Shown here one piece after another: positions 26,855 through 35,666 of a stretch of DNA of 64,000 nt (within the stretch, counting starts at the first letter, position 1; every line of letters starts with the position of its first letter). The translations under genes and the position numbers were made by a program. The stretch lies in NCBI RefSeq assembly GCF_914484835.1, contig NZ_CAJZAR010000072.1, positions 1-64,000 of the forward strand. Reading direction: 5' to 3'. This DNA comes from Paraburkholderia tropica. Its GTDB lineage: Bacteria; Pseudomonadota; Gammaproteobacteria; Burkholderiales; Burkholderiaceae. Below the pieces are notes generated by a model. It was not told the origin of the DNA. It made no database searches and worked only from the letters and a program-made list of their open reading frames with translations.

Positions 26855-27883
26855 CTACCGCCTGCCACGCTGCAAAAACGCCACGGCGATAATCGCCACG
26901 CCCTGCACCGCCGCATTCAGATACACGCTGATGATGCTGGTGAGATTCAGAATGTTCGCGATCACTGAAAGCAGGATCGCGCCGACCACCGTGCCCGCCA
27001 CGCGCCCTTCGCCGCCCTTGAGCGCCGTGCCGCCCACCACCACGGCCGCGATCGCCTCGAGTTCCCACAAGATGCCCGTGGTCGGCGTGGCCGAGCCGAG
27101 GCGCGGCACGTAGAGCACCGTCGCCACGCCCACGCACAGGCCGAGCAGCACGTAAGTCGCGCACTTCACGCGATCGACGCGAATCGCCGCATAACGCGCG
27201 ACCTGCTCGTTCGAGCCGATCGCCTGCACGTGCCGCCCGAACGCCGTGCGGTTGAGCACGAGCGCGCCGCCCGCCGCCATCGCCGCGAACACCCACACGG
27301 GCACCGGCACGCCGAACAGGCTCGCGTAATACACAGGCCCGTAGAGATCGACGAGATTGTTTTGCAGCGTGAGCGCGCCGCCGTCCGCGAGCCACGTGAG
27401 CACGGAACGGAAAATGCCCAGCGTGCCGAGCGTGACGATGAATGGCTCGATGCGTCCGCGCGTGATCAGCAGCCCATGCGCGAGGCCGAACATCGCGCCC
27501 AGCACGAGCGCGATCGCCATGCCGATCGCAACGATCGCGAGCGGCGCGAACGCATGACCGCCCACGCCCGCCGCGAGCGTGTTCATCACCCAGATCATCA
27601 CGCCCGCGATCAGCGCCGCCATCGAGCCGACCGACAGATCGATGCCGCCCGAGATGATCACGAAGGTCATGCCCACCGCGATGATGCCGATGAACGAGGT
27701 GCGCGTGAGCACGTTGAGCAGGTTGTCGACGGTGGCGAAGTCGCGGTTCAGCAAGGTGCCGACCACGCACAGCGCGACGAGGCCGATCAGCGGCCCGACG
27801 CCCGCGAGCCGGTGCGCGAGCCGCACGACGAAGCGCCGCGTGCGCGCGTGGGCGCTCGCCGCTTCAGTGGGTGCCGGTTGCAT
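26855..27883 (-). CDS. Sugar ABC transporter permease (ribose-type)
   Basis: A 342-residue membrane protein of the RbsC/AraH family with about nine to ten helices. The signature GIDLSVGSMAALIAGVM is in the second quarter and ELEAIAAVVVGGTALKGGEG, the conserved loop that contacts the ATPase, in the third. Its first 20 bases overlap the end of the ATPase gene, so translation is coupled. Confidence 0.93.
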   Translation of the reverse strand: MQPAPTEAASAHARTRRFVVRLAHRLAGVGPLIGLVALCVVGTLLNRDFATVDNLLNVLTRTSFIGIIAVGMTFVIISGGIDLSVGSMAALIAGVMIWVMNTLAAGVGGHAFAPLAIVAIGMAIALVLGAMFGLAHGLLITRGRIEPFIVTLGTLGIFRSVLTWLADGGALTLQNNLVDLYGPVYYASLFGVPVPVWVFAAMAAGGALVLNRTAFGRHVQAIGSNEQVARYAAIRVDRVKCATYVLLGLCVGVATVLYVPRLGSATPTTGILWELEAIAAVVVGGTALKGGEGRVAGTVVGAILLSVIANILNLTSIISVYLNAAVQGVAIIAVAFLQRGRR

Positions 27884-29351
27884 GGGCGATCAGCTCCTCT
27901 TCGTTCAGATGTTCGTGTCCGAGCGTGGCGACGAGCCGTCCCGCGCGCATCACCGCGACGCGATGCGCGAGCCCGATCAATTCGATCAGCTCCGACGAGA
28001 TCACCACCACCGCGCGCCCCGAGGCCGCGAGCCGCTCGATCAGGAAATAGATGTCGCGTTTCGCGCCGATATCGACGCCGCGCGTGGGTTCGTCGAGCAC
28101 GATCACGCGCGGATCGGGCTGCAGGAATTTGGCGAGCGCGAGCTTCTGCTGATTGCCGCCCGAGAGCATGCGCGCGCGGCTCGACAGGTCGCCGGTGCGA
28201 ATGCCGAAGTCGCGCACCGCTTTTTCCAGCGCGGCGCGCGCGGCCTTCAGATCGAGCAGCGGATGGCCGTAGCGCTCGAGCGTCATCAGCGTGAGGTTGT
28301 CCTGCAGGCTCAGATTCAGATGCAGACCCTTGCCCTTGCGGTCCTCGCTCAGATACGTGAGGCCGTGGCGCATGGCGTCGCGCGGATGCTTGAGCGTGAC
28401 CGCGCGTCCGCCGATTTCCACTTCGCCCGCGTGCTTGCGGCGCAATCCGACCAGCGCCTCGAAAGCCTCGCTGCGGCCCGCGCCCACGAGTCCCGCGAAA
28501 CCAAGTATCTCGCCCGCGCGCACCTCGAAGCTCAGGTCCTCGACCCAGCCCGGCACGGTCAGGCCGCGCACGCGCAGCGCGACGGGCGCATCGTCGGCGG
28601 CGATGCGCTTGTCGGGGAACATGTCGGAGACGTCGCGGCCCACCATCAGGTTCGCCATCTGCTGGCGCGCGAGTCCCGCCGTCGCGCTCGCGGCCACGAA
28701 GCGGCCGTCGCGCATCACGATCACGTCGTCGGTGATGCGCTCCACTTCGTCGAGCTTGTGCGAGATGTAGACGATCGTCGCGCCGTCCGCGCGCAGCTTC
28801 GTCATCAGCGTGAAAAGGCGCGCGGTTTCGCTCGGCGTGAGCGTGGCCGTGGGTTCGTCCATGATGAGCAGGCGCGCGTGGCGCGCGAGCGCCTTGGCAA
28901 TCTCCACGAGCTGCTTTTCGGCGACGATCAATTCGCGCACGGGCGTGTCGGGATGGCGTTCGAGCCCGACCTGGGCGAGCAGCGCGCGCGCTTCGCGGCG
29001 CATCGCGGTGTCGTCGACGAACAGGCCGCGCTTCTTTTCGTGGCCCAGAAAGATGTTCTGCGCGATCGTCAGATGTTCGGCGAGATTGAACTCCTGATGG
29101 ATCAGCACGATGCCCGCGGCTTCGGCGGCGCGTGAGCCGTCGAACTGGCAGGCGCGGCCGTCGACGAGCATCTCGCCCGCGCTCGGGCGCTCGTAGCCCG
29201 CGAGGATCTTCATCAGCGTGGACTTGCCCGCGCCGTTCTCGCCGAGCAGGCCATGAATGCGGCCCGGCGCGAGTTCGAAGCTCACGCCGTGCAGCACGCG
29301 CACGGGGCCGAAGTCCTTGCGGATATCGTTGAATCGCACGGCGACGCTCAT
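27864..29351 (-). CDS. Sugar ABC transporter ATPase, tandem nucleotide-binding domains
   Basis: A 495-residue RbsA/MglA-type ATPase with two ABC domains. The first has Walker A GENGAGKST and Walker B LLIMDEPTA; the second has a degenerate Walker A region (FAGLVGAGRSE) and signature LSGGNQQK, with VIVLDEPTRGVDIGAK. The unequal halves are normal for this family. GGAGGAG precedes the ATG at 29351. It is followed by the permease and binding protein, an order different from the more common binding-protein-first layout. Confidence 0.93.
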   Translation of the reverse strand: MSVAVRFNDIRKDFGPVRVLHGVSFELAPGRIHGLLGENGAGKSTLMKILAGYERPSAGEMLVDGRACQFDGSRAAEAAGIVLIHQEFNLAEHLTIAQNIFLGHEKKRGLFVDDTAMRREARALLAQVGLERHPDTPVRELIVAEKQLVEIAKALARHARLLIMDEPTATLTPSETARLFTLMTKLRADGATIVYISHKLDEVERITDDVIVMRDGRFVAASATAGLARQQMANLMVGRDVSDMFPDKRIAADDAPVALRVRGLTVPGWVEDLSFEVRAGEILGFAGLVGAGRSEAFEALVGLRRKHAGEVEIGGRAVTLKHPRDAMRHGLTYLSEDRKGKGLHLNLSLQDNLTLMTLERYGHPLLDLKAARAALEKAVRDFGIRTGDLSSRARMLSGGNQQKLALAKFLQPDPRVIVLDEPTRGVDIGAKRDIYFLIERLAASGRAVVVISSELIELIGLAHRVAVMRAGRLVATLGHEHLNEEELIAHATGTH

Positions 29352-29510
29352 GGCCGCTCGCTCCTCCGGTTCGGGCGGGGTCCGGCGGGCGGCGCGCACG
29401 TTGTACGACCGGTGCGACGCCGCCCGCCTTCTCTCGCGGGTCTCCTCAGCTAATCACTTTTGTCCTGCGTTCAAACAGGTTCAATCACGGCGACGCTCGC
29501 TCAAGCACGC

Positions 29511-30623
29511 TCAAGCGCTTTGCCTTACCACCAGTCGATGCGGCAGCAACACGCCCGGCACGCTCGCGCGCGGATCGGCGAGCCGCGTCAACAACAGGCG
29601 CGCGGCCGTCTCGCCGAGCGCGCGCATCGGTTGCGCGATGGTCGTCAGCGGCGGATCGATCTGCGCGGCCAGCGCGATATCGTCGAAACCGACCACGGCG
29701 ACGTCCTCGGGCACGGCCCAGCCGGTGCCGCGCAAGCCGTTCACGACGCCCACCGCGAGCGTGTCCGAAACGGCGAAGATCGCGTCCGGCTTCGCCGCGC
29801 GCGACCCGCGTTGCTGCATGAGCGCGGCGGCGGCCTGCGCGCCCGCGTCGTAATCGAGACAGTTCAGGTTCACGCGCCACGCCTCGCGCGGCTCGATGCC
29901 CGCCTCGGCGAGCGCGGCGAGGTAGCCGTCGCGGCGCTGCTGCGCATACTGATAGTGATCGTCGGAATTGATCAGCGCGATGCGCCGCCGTCCGCGCGCG
30001 ATCAGATGGCGCACCGCGTCGCGCGCCGCCGCGAAGTTGTCGATGCCCACGTAAGGCACGCCCGCGGCCGGATCGAACTCGCAGCACGCGACCCACGGCA
30101 GCGCCGGTTCGTGCGCGGCGGCGCGGTTGGCCTGCTGGACCGTCGCCGGATCGAGGCAGATCGCGCCGTCCGCGCGATGGCGGCGCAGCAGGTCGAAGTA
30201 GCCGCGCTCGCGGCCCGCGTCGGCGCCCGTGTCGCAGAGCAGCATGAAATAGCCGTGCTGGCGCGCGACGCTGTCGATGCCGCGCACGATCTCCGCGTAA
30301 AACGGGTTGCCGAAGTCCGGCACCATCGTCAGCAGCAGGCGGCTTTCCGCCGTGCGCAGATTGCGCGCGAGTTCGTTGACGCGGTAACCGCTCGTCTCGA
30401 TCTCGGCGAGCACGCGCTCGCGCGTGGCGGGCCGCACGTTGGCGTGACCGTTGAGCACGCGCGACACCGTGGCCACCGAGACGCCCGCGCGCCGCGCCAC
30501 CGAGGCGATCGAGCCGCCGCGACCTTCGCCGCCGTCGTCGCGCTCACCATCGACGCCCTCGCCCGCGTCGGCGAGACGCGCCGGATCGGCGTGGGCGGCA
30601 TGCGGCTGGGCGGGAATCGTCAT
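29511..30623 (-). CDS. LacI-family repressor of the sugar operon
   Basis: A 370-residue regulator with an unusual 37-residue polar leader before the LacI helix-turn-helix (SIASVARRAGVSVATVSRVL, then NGHANVRP). The rest is a periplasmic-binding-like sugar domain. All six genes from here to 23429 point the same way, so lacI, transporter and two enzymes may be one operon or two close units (gap to the ATPase 159 bp). A perfect operator palindrome lies 57 bp upstream. The leader has no clear ribosome site, so a later start is possible. Confidence 0.9.
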   Translation of the reverse strand: MTIPAQPHAAHADPARLADAGEGVDGERDDGGEGRGGSIASVARRAGVSVATVSRVLNGHANVRPATRERVLAEIETSGYRVNELARNLRTAESRLLLTMVPDFGNPFYAEIVRGIDSVARQHGYFMLLCDTGADAGRERGYFDLLRRHRADGAICLDPATVQQANRAAAHEPALPWVACCEFDPAAGVPYVGIDNFAAARDAVRHLIARGRRRIALINSDDHYQYAQQRRDGYLAALAEAGIEPREAWRVNLNCLDYDAGAQAAAALMQQRGSRAAKPDAIFAVSDTLAVGVVNGLRGTGWAVPEDVAVVGFDDIALAAQIDPPLTTIAQPMRALGETAARLLLTRLADPRASVPGVLLPHRLVVRQSA

Positions 30624-30679
30624 GGCGATGGCGGTCGATGGGAGCCGTTCGTGGCCATTCTTGGCCGTCCTGCTTCGGG

Positions 30680-30701
30680 AAAATGTAATCGATTACATTT
30701 T
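30680..30701. promoter_or_regulatory. LacI-type operator upstream of the sugar operon
   Basis: Perfect 22-bp palindrome with core TGTAATCGATTACA flanked by AAAA and TTTT. LacI-family sites are symmetrical with a central CG, as here. Its position just before lacI indicates self-control of the repressor and probably of the downstream transporter and enzymes. The rest of the 30624-30951 gap holds only the start region of the divergent methyltransferase gene. Confidence 0.85.
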
Positions 30702-30951
30702 TGATACGCGGACGGCGAAACTTCAAGGCGCACGGAGCCAGGACAAATACTGATCCCGCGCCGGCCCGGCACTGCCGACGGGCAGACGCCGCCGCAAAGG
30801 CCTTTGGTACAATCTCGCGATTGCCTGGCACCGTTTTTCGCGGCGGTCCGCGAGACCCGCTCCGCTCGATCAGCGCCAGGCAGCCTGTCCAAATCCGTGT
30901 CGAACCGAACTTCAACCCGAACTTCGAACCGAACCATAACGCCGAGTCACC

Positions 30952-31605
30952 ATGAACATCGAACAAGCGCGTTTCAACATGATCGAACAGCAGATTCGCC
31001 CCTGGGACGTGCTCGACCAGGACGTGCTGAATCTGCTCTCGATCGTCAAGCGTGAGCATTTCGTCCCCGCGGCCTATGTCGATATCGCGTTCGCCGACCT
31101 GGAACTGCCGCTGCCCAATGGCCAGCACATGCTCGCGCCGCGCGTCGAAGCGCGCGTGCTGCAGGAACTCGCGGTGAAGAAGCACGAAAGCGTGCTCGAA
31201 ATCGGCGCCGGTTCGGGCTACATGGCCGCGCTGCTCGCGCACCGCGCGCAGCAGGTGCTGACGGTGGAAATCGACACGGAACTGGCCGAATTCGCGCGCG
31301 CCAACTTCGTGAAGAACGGCGTGCTGAACGCCGAAGTCGCGGTCGGCGACGCCGCGCGCGGCTGGGCCGCGAACGCGCCCTACGACGTGATCTGCGTCTC
31401 GGGCGGCCTGCCGGTCGTGCCGCAGGAACTGCTGGAGCAGCTCAAGGTCGGCGGCCGTCTGGCGGCCTTCGTCGGCAGCGCGCCGGTCATGGAAATGCAG
31501 ATCATCACGCGCATGGACGAAAAGCAGTACCGCATCGCGGGCGTGTTCGAAACTTACGTCGAGCCGCTGCAAAACGCCGTGCAGCCGTCGCGCTTCAAGT
31601 TCTAA
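30952..31605 (+). CDS. Protein-L-isoaspartate O-methyltransferase family protein
   Basis: A 217-residue SAM-dependent methyltransferase. Motif I LEIGAGSGYMAALLAHRA is near residue 80 and the family N-terminus ARFNMIEQQIRPWDVLDQ is present. Pcm enzymes repair isomerised aspartates; the members of this short subgroup are similar in fold but the repair activity is not established for them. It is followed 80 bp later by a rhodanese gene on the same strand. Confidence 0.88.
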   Translation: MNIEQARFNMIEQQIRPWDVLDQDVLNLLSIVKREHFVPAAYVDIAFADLELPLPNGQHMLAPRVEARVLQELAVKKHESVLEIGAGSGYMAALLAHRAQQVLTVEIDTELAEFARANFVKNGVLNAEVAVGDAARGWAANAPYDVICVSGGLPVVPQELLEQLKVGGRLAAFVGSAPVMEMQIITRMDEKQYRIAGVFETYVEPLQNAVQPSRFKF

Positions 31606-31685
31606 AATGGTCGCCGGGCCGCGCGTGCGGCCCGTTACCGTATTCGTATTCCGCTGGTTCCGTTTATCTTCCGATTGAGTCTCCC

Positions 31686-32009
31686 ATGCAGATCCTGACC
31701 GCCCCCGCCCTCGCCGAATGGCTCGCCGACTCCGCGCGCCCGGCGCCCGTCCTGCTCGACGTGCGCGAGCCGTGGGAGATCGAGACCGCGAAGATCGACG
31801 GCAGCATCTCGATCCCGATGGCGCAGATCCCCGCGCGCAGCGAAGAACTCGACGACGACGCGCAGATCGTCTGCATCTGCCATCACGGCGCACGCAGCGC
31901 GCAGGTCGCGATGTTCCTCGAATCGCGCGGCCATACGCAGGTGTTCAACCTGCAAGGCGGCATCGACGCGTGGTCGCGTCAGGTCGACCCGAAGGTGCCG
32001 ACGTACTGA
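31686..32009 (+). CDS. Single-domain rhodanese-like sulfurtransferase
   Basis: A 107-residue protein with one rhodanese domain. Catalytic Cys65 lies in the loop CHHGARS; LLDVREPWE near residue 23 and NLQGGIDAWSRQV at the end are typical (GlpE/PspE size class). It would move sulfane sulfur to an acceptor that cannot be named from sequence. A terminator follows. Confidence 0.9.
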   Translation: MQILTAPALAEWLADSARPAPVLLDVREPWEIETAKIDGSISIPMAQIPARSEELDDDAQIVCICHHGARSAQVAMFLESRGHTQVFNLQGGIDAWSRQVDPKVPTY

Positions 32010-32066
32010 TCGCGGCGGGATCGGCGCAACGCCGGTCCGCTTGAGGTCGATGTCACGCATCGCCAG

Positions 32067-32098
32067 AAGGGCGCGGCTCATCCCGCGCCCTTTTGCAT
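32067..32098 (+). terminator. Intrinsic terminator after the rhodanese gene
   Basis: Stem AAGGGCGCGG / CCGCGCCCTT followed by TTGCATTT. Confidence 0.8.
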
Positions 32099-32272
32099 TT
32101 CTGCGCGTGTCTCTCTATCACGCGTAACACCCAGGCCGCCCCGGCCCGCCTCTGTCCATCTCCTTGTCTGCACAACGATGTAGCGCGCGGACAGCCTTCC
32201 CTGCCTGTTGAATGCATCGGGCATGCACCCGAGATGCACACGAACACCTCGCCATGCACTGCGCGCGACGCA

Positions 32273-32289
32273 TGCACCGCGACGGTCAC
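32273..32289. promoter_or_regulatory. Candidate NtrC binding site upstream of urtA
   Basis: TGCACC-N5-GGTCAC resembles the NtrC site TGCACC-N5-GGTGCA and lies about 195-210 bp upstream of a sigma-54 promoter, a usual enhancer distance. The surrounding gap (32100-32481) has no gene but many GCAC/GTGC/TGCA half-sites, for example TTGCACCAGA at 32344-32353. Confidence 0.45.
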
Positions 32290-32481
32290 CCCGCGCCACG
32301 CACGCGCGCACTGCAACGATGCAGCGCGCCCGAAAGCGCGTCCCCTTGCACCAGATTCGCCCGCGCATCGCGCGCCGCATTCGCAAACTTGCGTGCGCCC
32401 TCATCCGCCGAGGCCCGCGCGACGCTTGCCCGCGCACGCCGGGCGCGTTCCACGCGGGTGCATCGCGCAAAACACACGCGC

Positions 32482-32497
32482 TGGCATAGCCTTTGCA
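32482..32497 (+). promoter_or_regulatory. Sigma-54 promoter of the urea transporter operon
   Basis: TGGCATAGCCTTTGCA has GG and GC exactly ten bases apart, the -24/-12 pattern of RpoN promoters, with the TTGCA -12 element intact. It is 88 bases upstream of the urtA start. It predicts nitrogen-responsive control of urtABCDE. Confidence 0.8.
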
Positions 32498-32584
32498 GTA
32501 ACAACCCCGCAAGGCTGGACACACCAACGGGGGCGCGTAATCAGACGCGCCGAGACCCACGACTTCACCCATAGGGGCATCTAC

Positions 32585-33892
32585 ATGAAACGTCGCAGTC
32601 TGTTGAAACTCGGGACGATGTCGGGCGCACTCGCCGTAGCGGGACGCGTGCCGTTCGCACAAGCTGCCGACACCGGCAGCGGGCCGATCAAGGTCGGCAT
32701 TCTGCATTCGCTCTCGGGCACGATGGCGATCTCGGAGACGTCGCTCAAAGACACCGCGTTGATGACGATCGCCGACATCAACAAGAACGGCGGCGTGATG
32801 GGGCGTCAGATTCAGCCCGTGGTGGTCGACCCCGCATCGAACTGGCCGCTGTTCGCGGAGAAGGCGCGCCAGCTGCTCACCCAGGACAAGGTCGCGTGCG
32901 TGTTCGGCTGCTGGACCTCGGTCTCGCGCAAGTCGGTGCTGCCGGTGTTCGAGGAACTGAACGGCCTGCTCTACTACCCGGTGCAGTACGAAGGCGAGGA
33001 AATGTCGCGCAACGTGTTCTACACGGGCGCCGCGCCGAACCAGCAGGCAATTCCGGCCGTGGAATATCTGATGAGCGCGGAAGGCGGCGGCGCAAAGCGC
33101 TTCTTCCTGCTCGGCACCGACTATGTCTATCCGCGCACGACCAACAAGATCCTGCGCGCCTTCCTGCACTCGAAGGGCGTGCAGGACGCCGATATTCAGG
33201 AGGTCTACACGCCGTTCGGTCATAGCGACTATCAGACCATCGTCGCGAACATCAAGACCTTCTCGCAGGGCGGCAAGACCACCGTCGTCTCCACCATCAA
33301 CGGCGACTCGAACGTGCCGTTCTACAAGGAACTCGGCAACCAGGGCATCAAGGCGACCGACGTGCCCGTGGTCGCGTTCTCGGTGGGCGAAGAAGAACTG
33401 CGCGGCATCGATACGAAGCCGCTCGTCGGCCACCTCGCGGCGTGGAATTACTTCATGTCGGTGAAGGGCGGGCAGAACACGAAGTTCAAGGAACAGTTCG
33501 AAGCGTGGGTGAAGGCGAACAATCTGCCGGGCGGCAGCAAGCGCGTCACCAACGATCCGATGGAAGCGACCTTCGTCGGCATCCATATGTGGAAGCAGGC
33601 GGTCGAAAAGGCCAAGAGCACCGATGTCGACAAGGTGCGCACGGCGATGATCGGCCAGACCGTGGCGGCGCCTTCGGGCTTCACGCTGACGATGGACGGC
33701 AACCATCACCTGCACAAGCCGGTGATGATCGGCGAGATTCGCGGCGACGGCCAGTTCAACGTCGTGTGGCGCACCAAGACTGCGATCCGCGCGCAGCCTT
33801 GGAGCCCGTTCATCGCCGGCAACGAAGGCAAGCCGGACGTCGTCAGCCAGGACGTGCTGCCGAACTTCCTGCGCCGCTCGCGCACGGCCTGA
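32585..33892 (+). CDS. urtA: Urea ABC transporter, periplasmic binding protein
   Basis: A 435-residue binding protein of the urea/amide branch of the branched-chain-amino-acid family. It starts MKRRSLLKLGTMSG, a twin-arginine-like export signal, and carries the family pieces IKVGILHSLSGTMAISETSL, VFGCWTSVSRKSVLPVFEE and YPVQYEGEEMSRNVFYTGAA. The reading frame stays open about 490 bases upstream, but that stretch contains the promoter and has no protein-like composition. First gene of urtABCDE. Confidence 0.95.
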   Translation: MKRRSLLKLGTMSGALAVAGRVPFAQAADTGSGPIKVGILHSLSGTMAISETSLKDTALMTIADINKNGGVMGRQIQPVVVDPASNWPLFAEKARQLLTQDKVACVFGCWTSVSRKSVLPVFEELNGLLYYPVQYEGEEMSRNVFYTGAAPNQQAIPAVEYLMSAEGGGAKRFFLLGTDYVYPRTTNKILRAFLHSKGVQDADIQEVYTPFGHSDYQTIVANIKTFSQGGKTTVVSTINGDSNVPFYKELGNQGIKATDVPVVAFSVGEEELRGIDTKPLVGHLAAWNYFMSVKGGQNTKFKEQFEAWVKANNLPGGSKRVTNDPMEATFVGIHMWKQAVEKAKSTDVDKVRTAMIGQTVAAPSGFTLTMDGNHHLHKPVMIGEIRGDGQFNVVWRTKTAIRAQPWSPFIAGNEGKPDVVSQDVLPNFLRRSRTA

Positions 33893-34026
33893 TCGTACGG
33901 TCGTCATGCCTGCCACGCGCGGCGCGTCTCTAGCGCCGCGCGCGTTCTGCCCACGGGCCGCCGCGCCAGACGTCGCTTCCCCTGTCGTTCGCGCGGCGCG
34001 GCGGCCCGCATCATAAAGACCTCATC

Positions 34027-35664
34027 ATGGCTCTCTCATTCCCGAGGTTCGCCCGCGTGCTCGGCAACGTCACGCTGTGCATGACGTTCTGCGCCGCGTT
34101 CGCCACGTCCGCGCACGCGCTCGAAGCCGCCGATGTCGCCCCGCTCGGCGGCGACGACTTCGACGCCAAGGCCGCCGCCGTCGACAAGCTGATCGCCACC
34201 CACGACGCCGCCTCGCTCGCGCTGCTCAAGGCGCTCGCCGACGACAACGTCAGCGCCACCGATGCCGGCGAAGTGCTCGTCACCGACGGCGACACCGCGC
34301 GCGACGCCGCCACCGGCAAACCGGTCGCCGCCGACGTCGCGTCGAGCGCGCAGCCCATCACGCTGAACAATCTGCTGCGCTCGAAAGTCGCGGGCGCGGT
34401 CTCGGGCCTGCAACTCGCCTCGCCCGATCTGGAAACGCGCCGCGCGGCCATCGCGGAGCTGCTGAAGAATCCCGATCCGTCGATGAAGCCGATGATCGAC
34501 GCCGCGCGCGCCAAGGAAACGGATCCCGCGCTCAAGCGCCGCCTCGACACGCTCTGGGCCATGACCGCGCTGCGCGATCCGAACGCGGCCACGCGTCTCG
34601 AAGCGACGAAGCTCGTCGCGGCGCGCCACGATCTCGACATGTATGAACTGCTGCGCCCGCTCGTCGCGAAGAACGCGAGCGGCGCCTTCAACGAACCCGA
34701 TGCCGATGTGCGCGCCGTCGCGCAACAAGGCATCGACGCGCTCGACTCGATCCAGCGCCGCAGCGAAATCGCGGGCACGCTGTTCGCGGGTCTCTCGCTC
34801 GGCAGCGTGCTGCTGCTCGCGGCGCTCGGCCTCGCGATCACGTACGGCCTGATCGGCGTGATCAACATGGCGCACGGCGAGTTTCTGATGATCGGCGCGT
34901 ACGCCACCTATGTCGTGCAGACGCTGTTCCAGCGCTACGCGCCGGGCGCGTTCGACTGGTATCCGCTGCTGGCGATTCCGGCCTCGTTCGTCGCGGCCGC
35001 GCTCGTGGGCGCCGTGATCGAGCGCCTCGTGATCCGCCATCTTTACGGACGTCCGCTGGAGACGCTGCTGACCACCTTCGGCATCAGCCTGATCCTGATT
35101 CAAGCCACGCGCATGATCTTCGGCGCGCAGAACGTGCAGGTCGAAAACCCCGCGTGGATGAGCGGCGGCGTGACCGTGATGCAGAACCTGATCCTGCCGT
35201 ACAACCGCCTCGCGATTCTCGCGTTCGCGCTGATCGTGGTCGGCATCGCGTGGACCGTGCTGACGAAAACGCGCCTCGGCCTGTTCGTGCGCGCCGTCAC
35301 GCAGAATCGCCGCATGGCCGCCTGCGTGGGCGTGCGCACCGCGCGCGTCGATGCGTGGGCGTTCGCGTTCGGCGCGGGCATCGCTGGACTCGGCGGCTGC
35401 GCGCTCTCGCAGATCGGCAACGTCGGCCCGGACCTCGGCCAGAGCTACATCATCGATTCGTTCATGGCCGTGGTGCTCGGCGGCGTGGGCCAGATCGCCG
35501 GCACCGTGATCGGCGGATTCGGGCTCGGGCTCGTCTCGAAGGCCATCGAGCCGTTCTGGGGCGCGGTGCTCGCGAAGATCGCCGTGCTCGTGCTGATCGT
35601 CCTCTTTATCCAGAAGCGCCCGCAGGGCCTGTTCGCCCTCAAGGGCCGCAGCGCGGAGGCTTGA
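34027..35664 (+). CDS. urtB: Urea ABC transporter permease UrtB
   Basis: A 545-residue permease. Residues 1-31 look like a signal peptide; residues 32 to about 245 form an Ala/Asp-rich helical, probably periplasmic, domain; the LivH-type permease follows (ITYGLIGVINMAHGEFLMIG and later GVGQIAGTVIGGFGLGL). The long N-terminal domain is common in UrtB proteins, though its function is not known. Stop to urtC start is 2 bp. Confidence 0.94.
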   Translation: MALSFPRFARVLGNVTLCMTFCAAFATSAHALEAADVAPLGGDDFDAKAAAVDKLIATHDAASLALLKALADDNVSATDAGEVLVTDGDTARDAATGKPVAADVASSAQPITLNNLLRSKVAGAVSGLQLASPDLETRRAAIAELLKNPDPSMKPMIDAARAKETDPALKRRLDTLWAMTALRDPNAATRLEATKLVAARHDLDMYELLRPLVAKNASGAFNEPDADVRAVAQQGIDALDSIQRRSEIAGTLFAGLSLGSVLLLAALGLAITYGLIGVINMAHGEFLMIGAYATYVVQTLFQRYAPGAFDWYPLLAIPASFVAAALVGAVIERLVIRHLYGRPLETLLTTFGISLILIQATRMIFGAQNVQVENPAWMSGGVTVMQNLILPYNRLAILAFALIVVGIAWTVLTKTRLGLFVRAVTQNRRMAACVGVRTARVDAWAFAFGAGIAGLGGCALSQIGNVGPDLGQSYIIDSFMAVVLGGVGQIAGTVIGGFGLGLVSKAIEPFWGAVLAKIAVLVLIVLFIQKRPQGLFALKGRSAEA

Positions 35665-35666
35665 TC

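Noticed and set aside
32093..33892. A 599-residue frame that would fuse a long leader to UrtA
   Set aside because: The extra 164 residues cover a terminator, the sigma-54 promoter and GC-rich non-coding DNA; the export signal begins at 32585.
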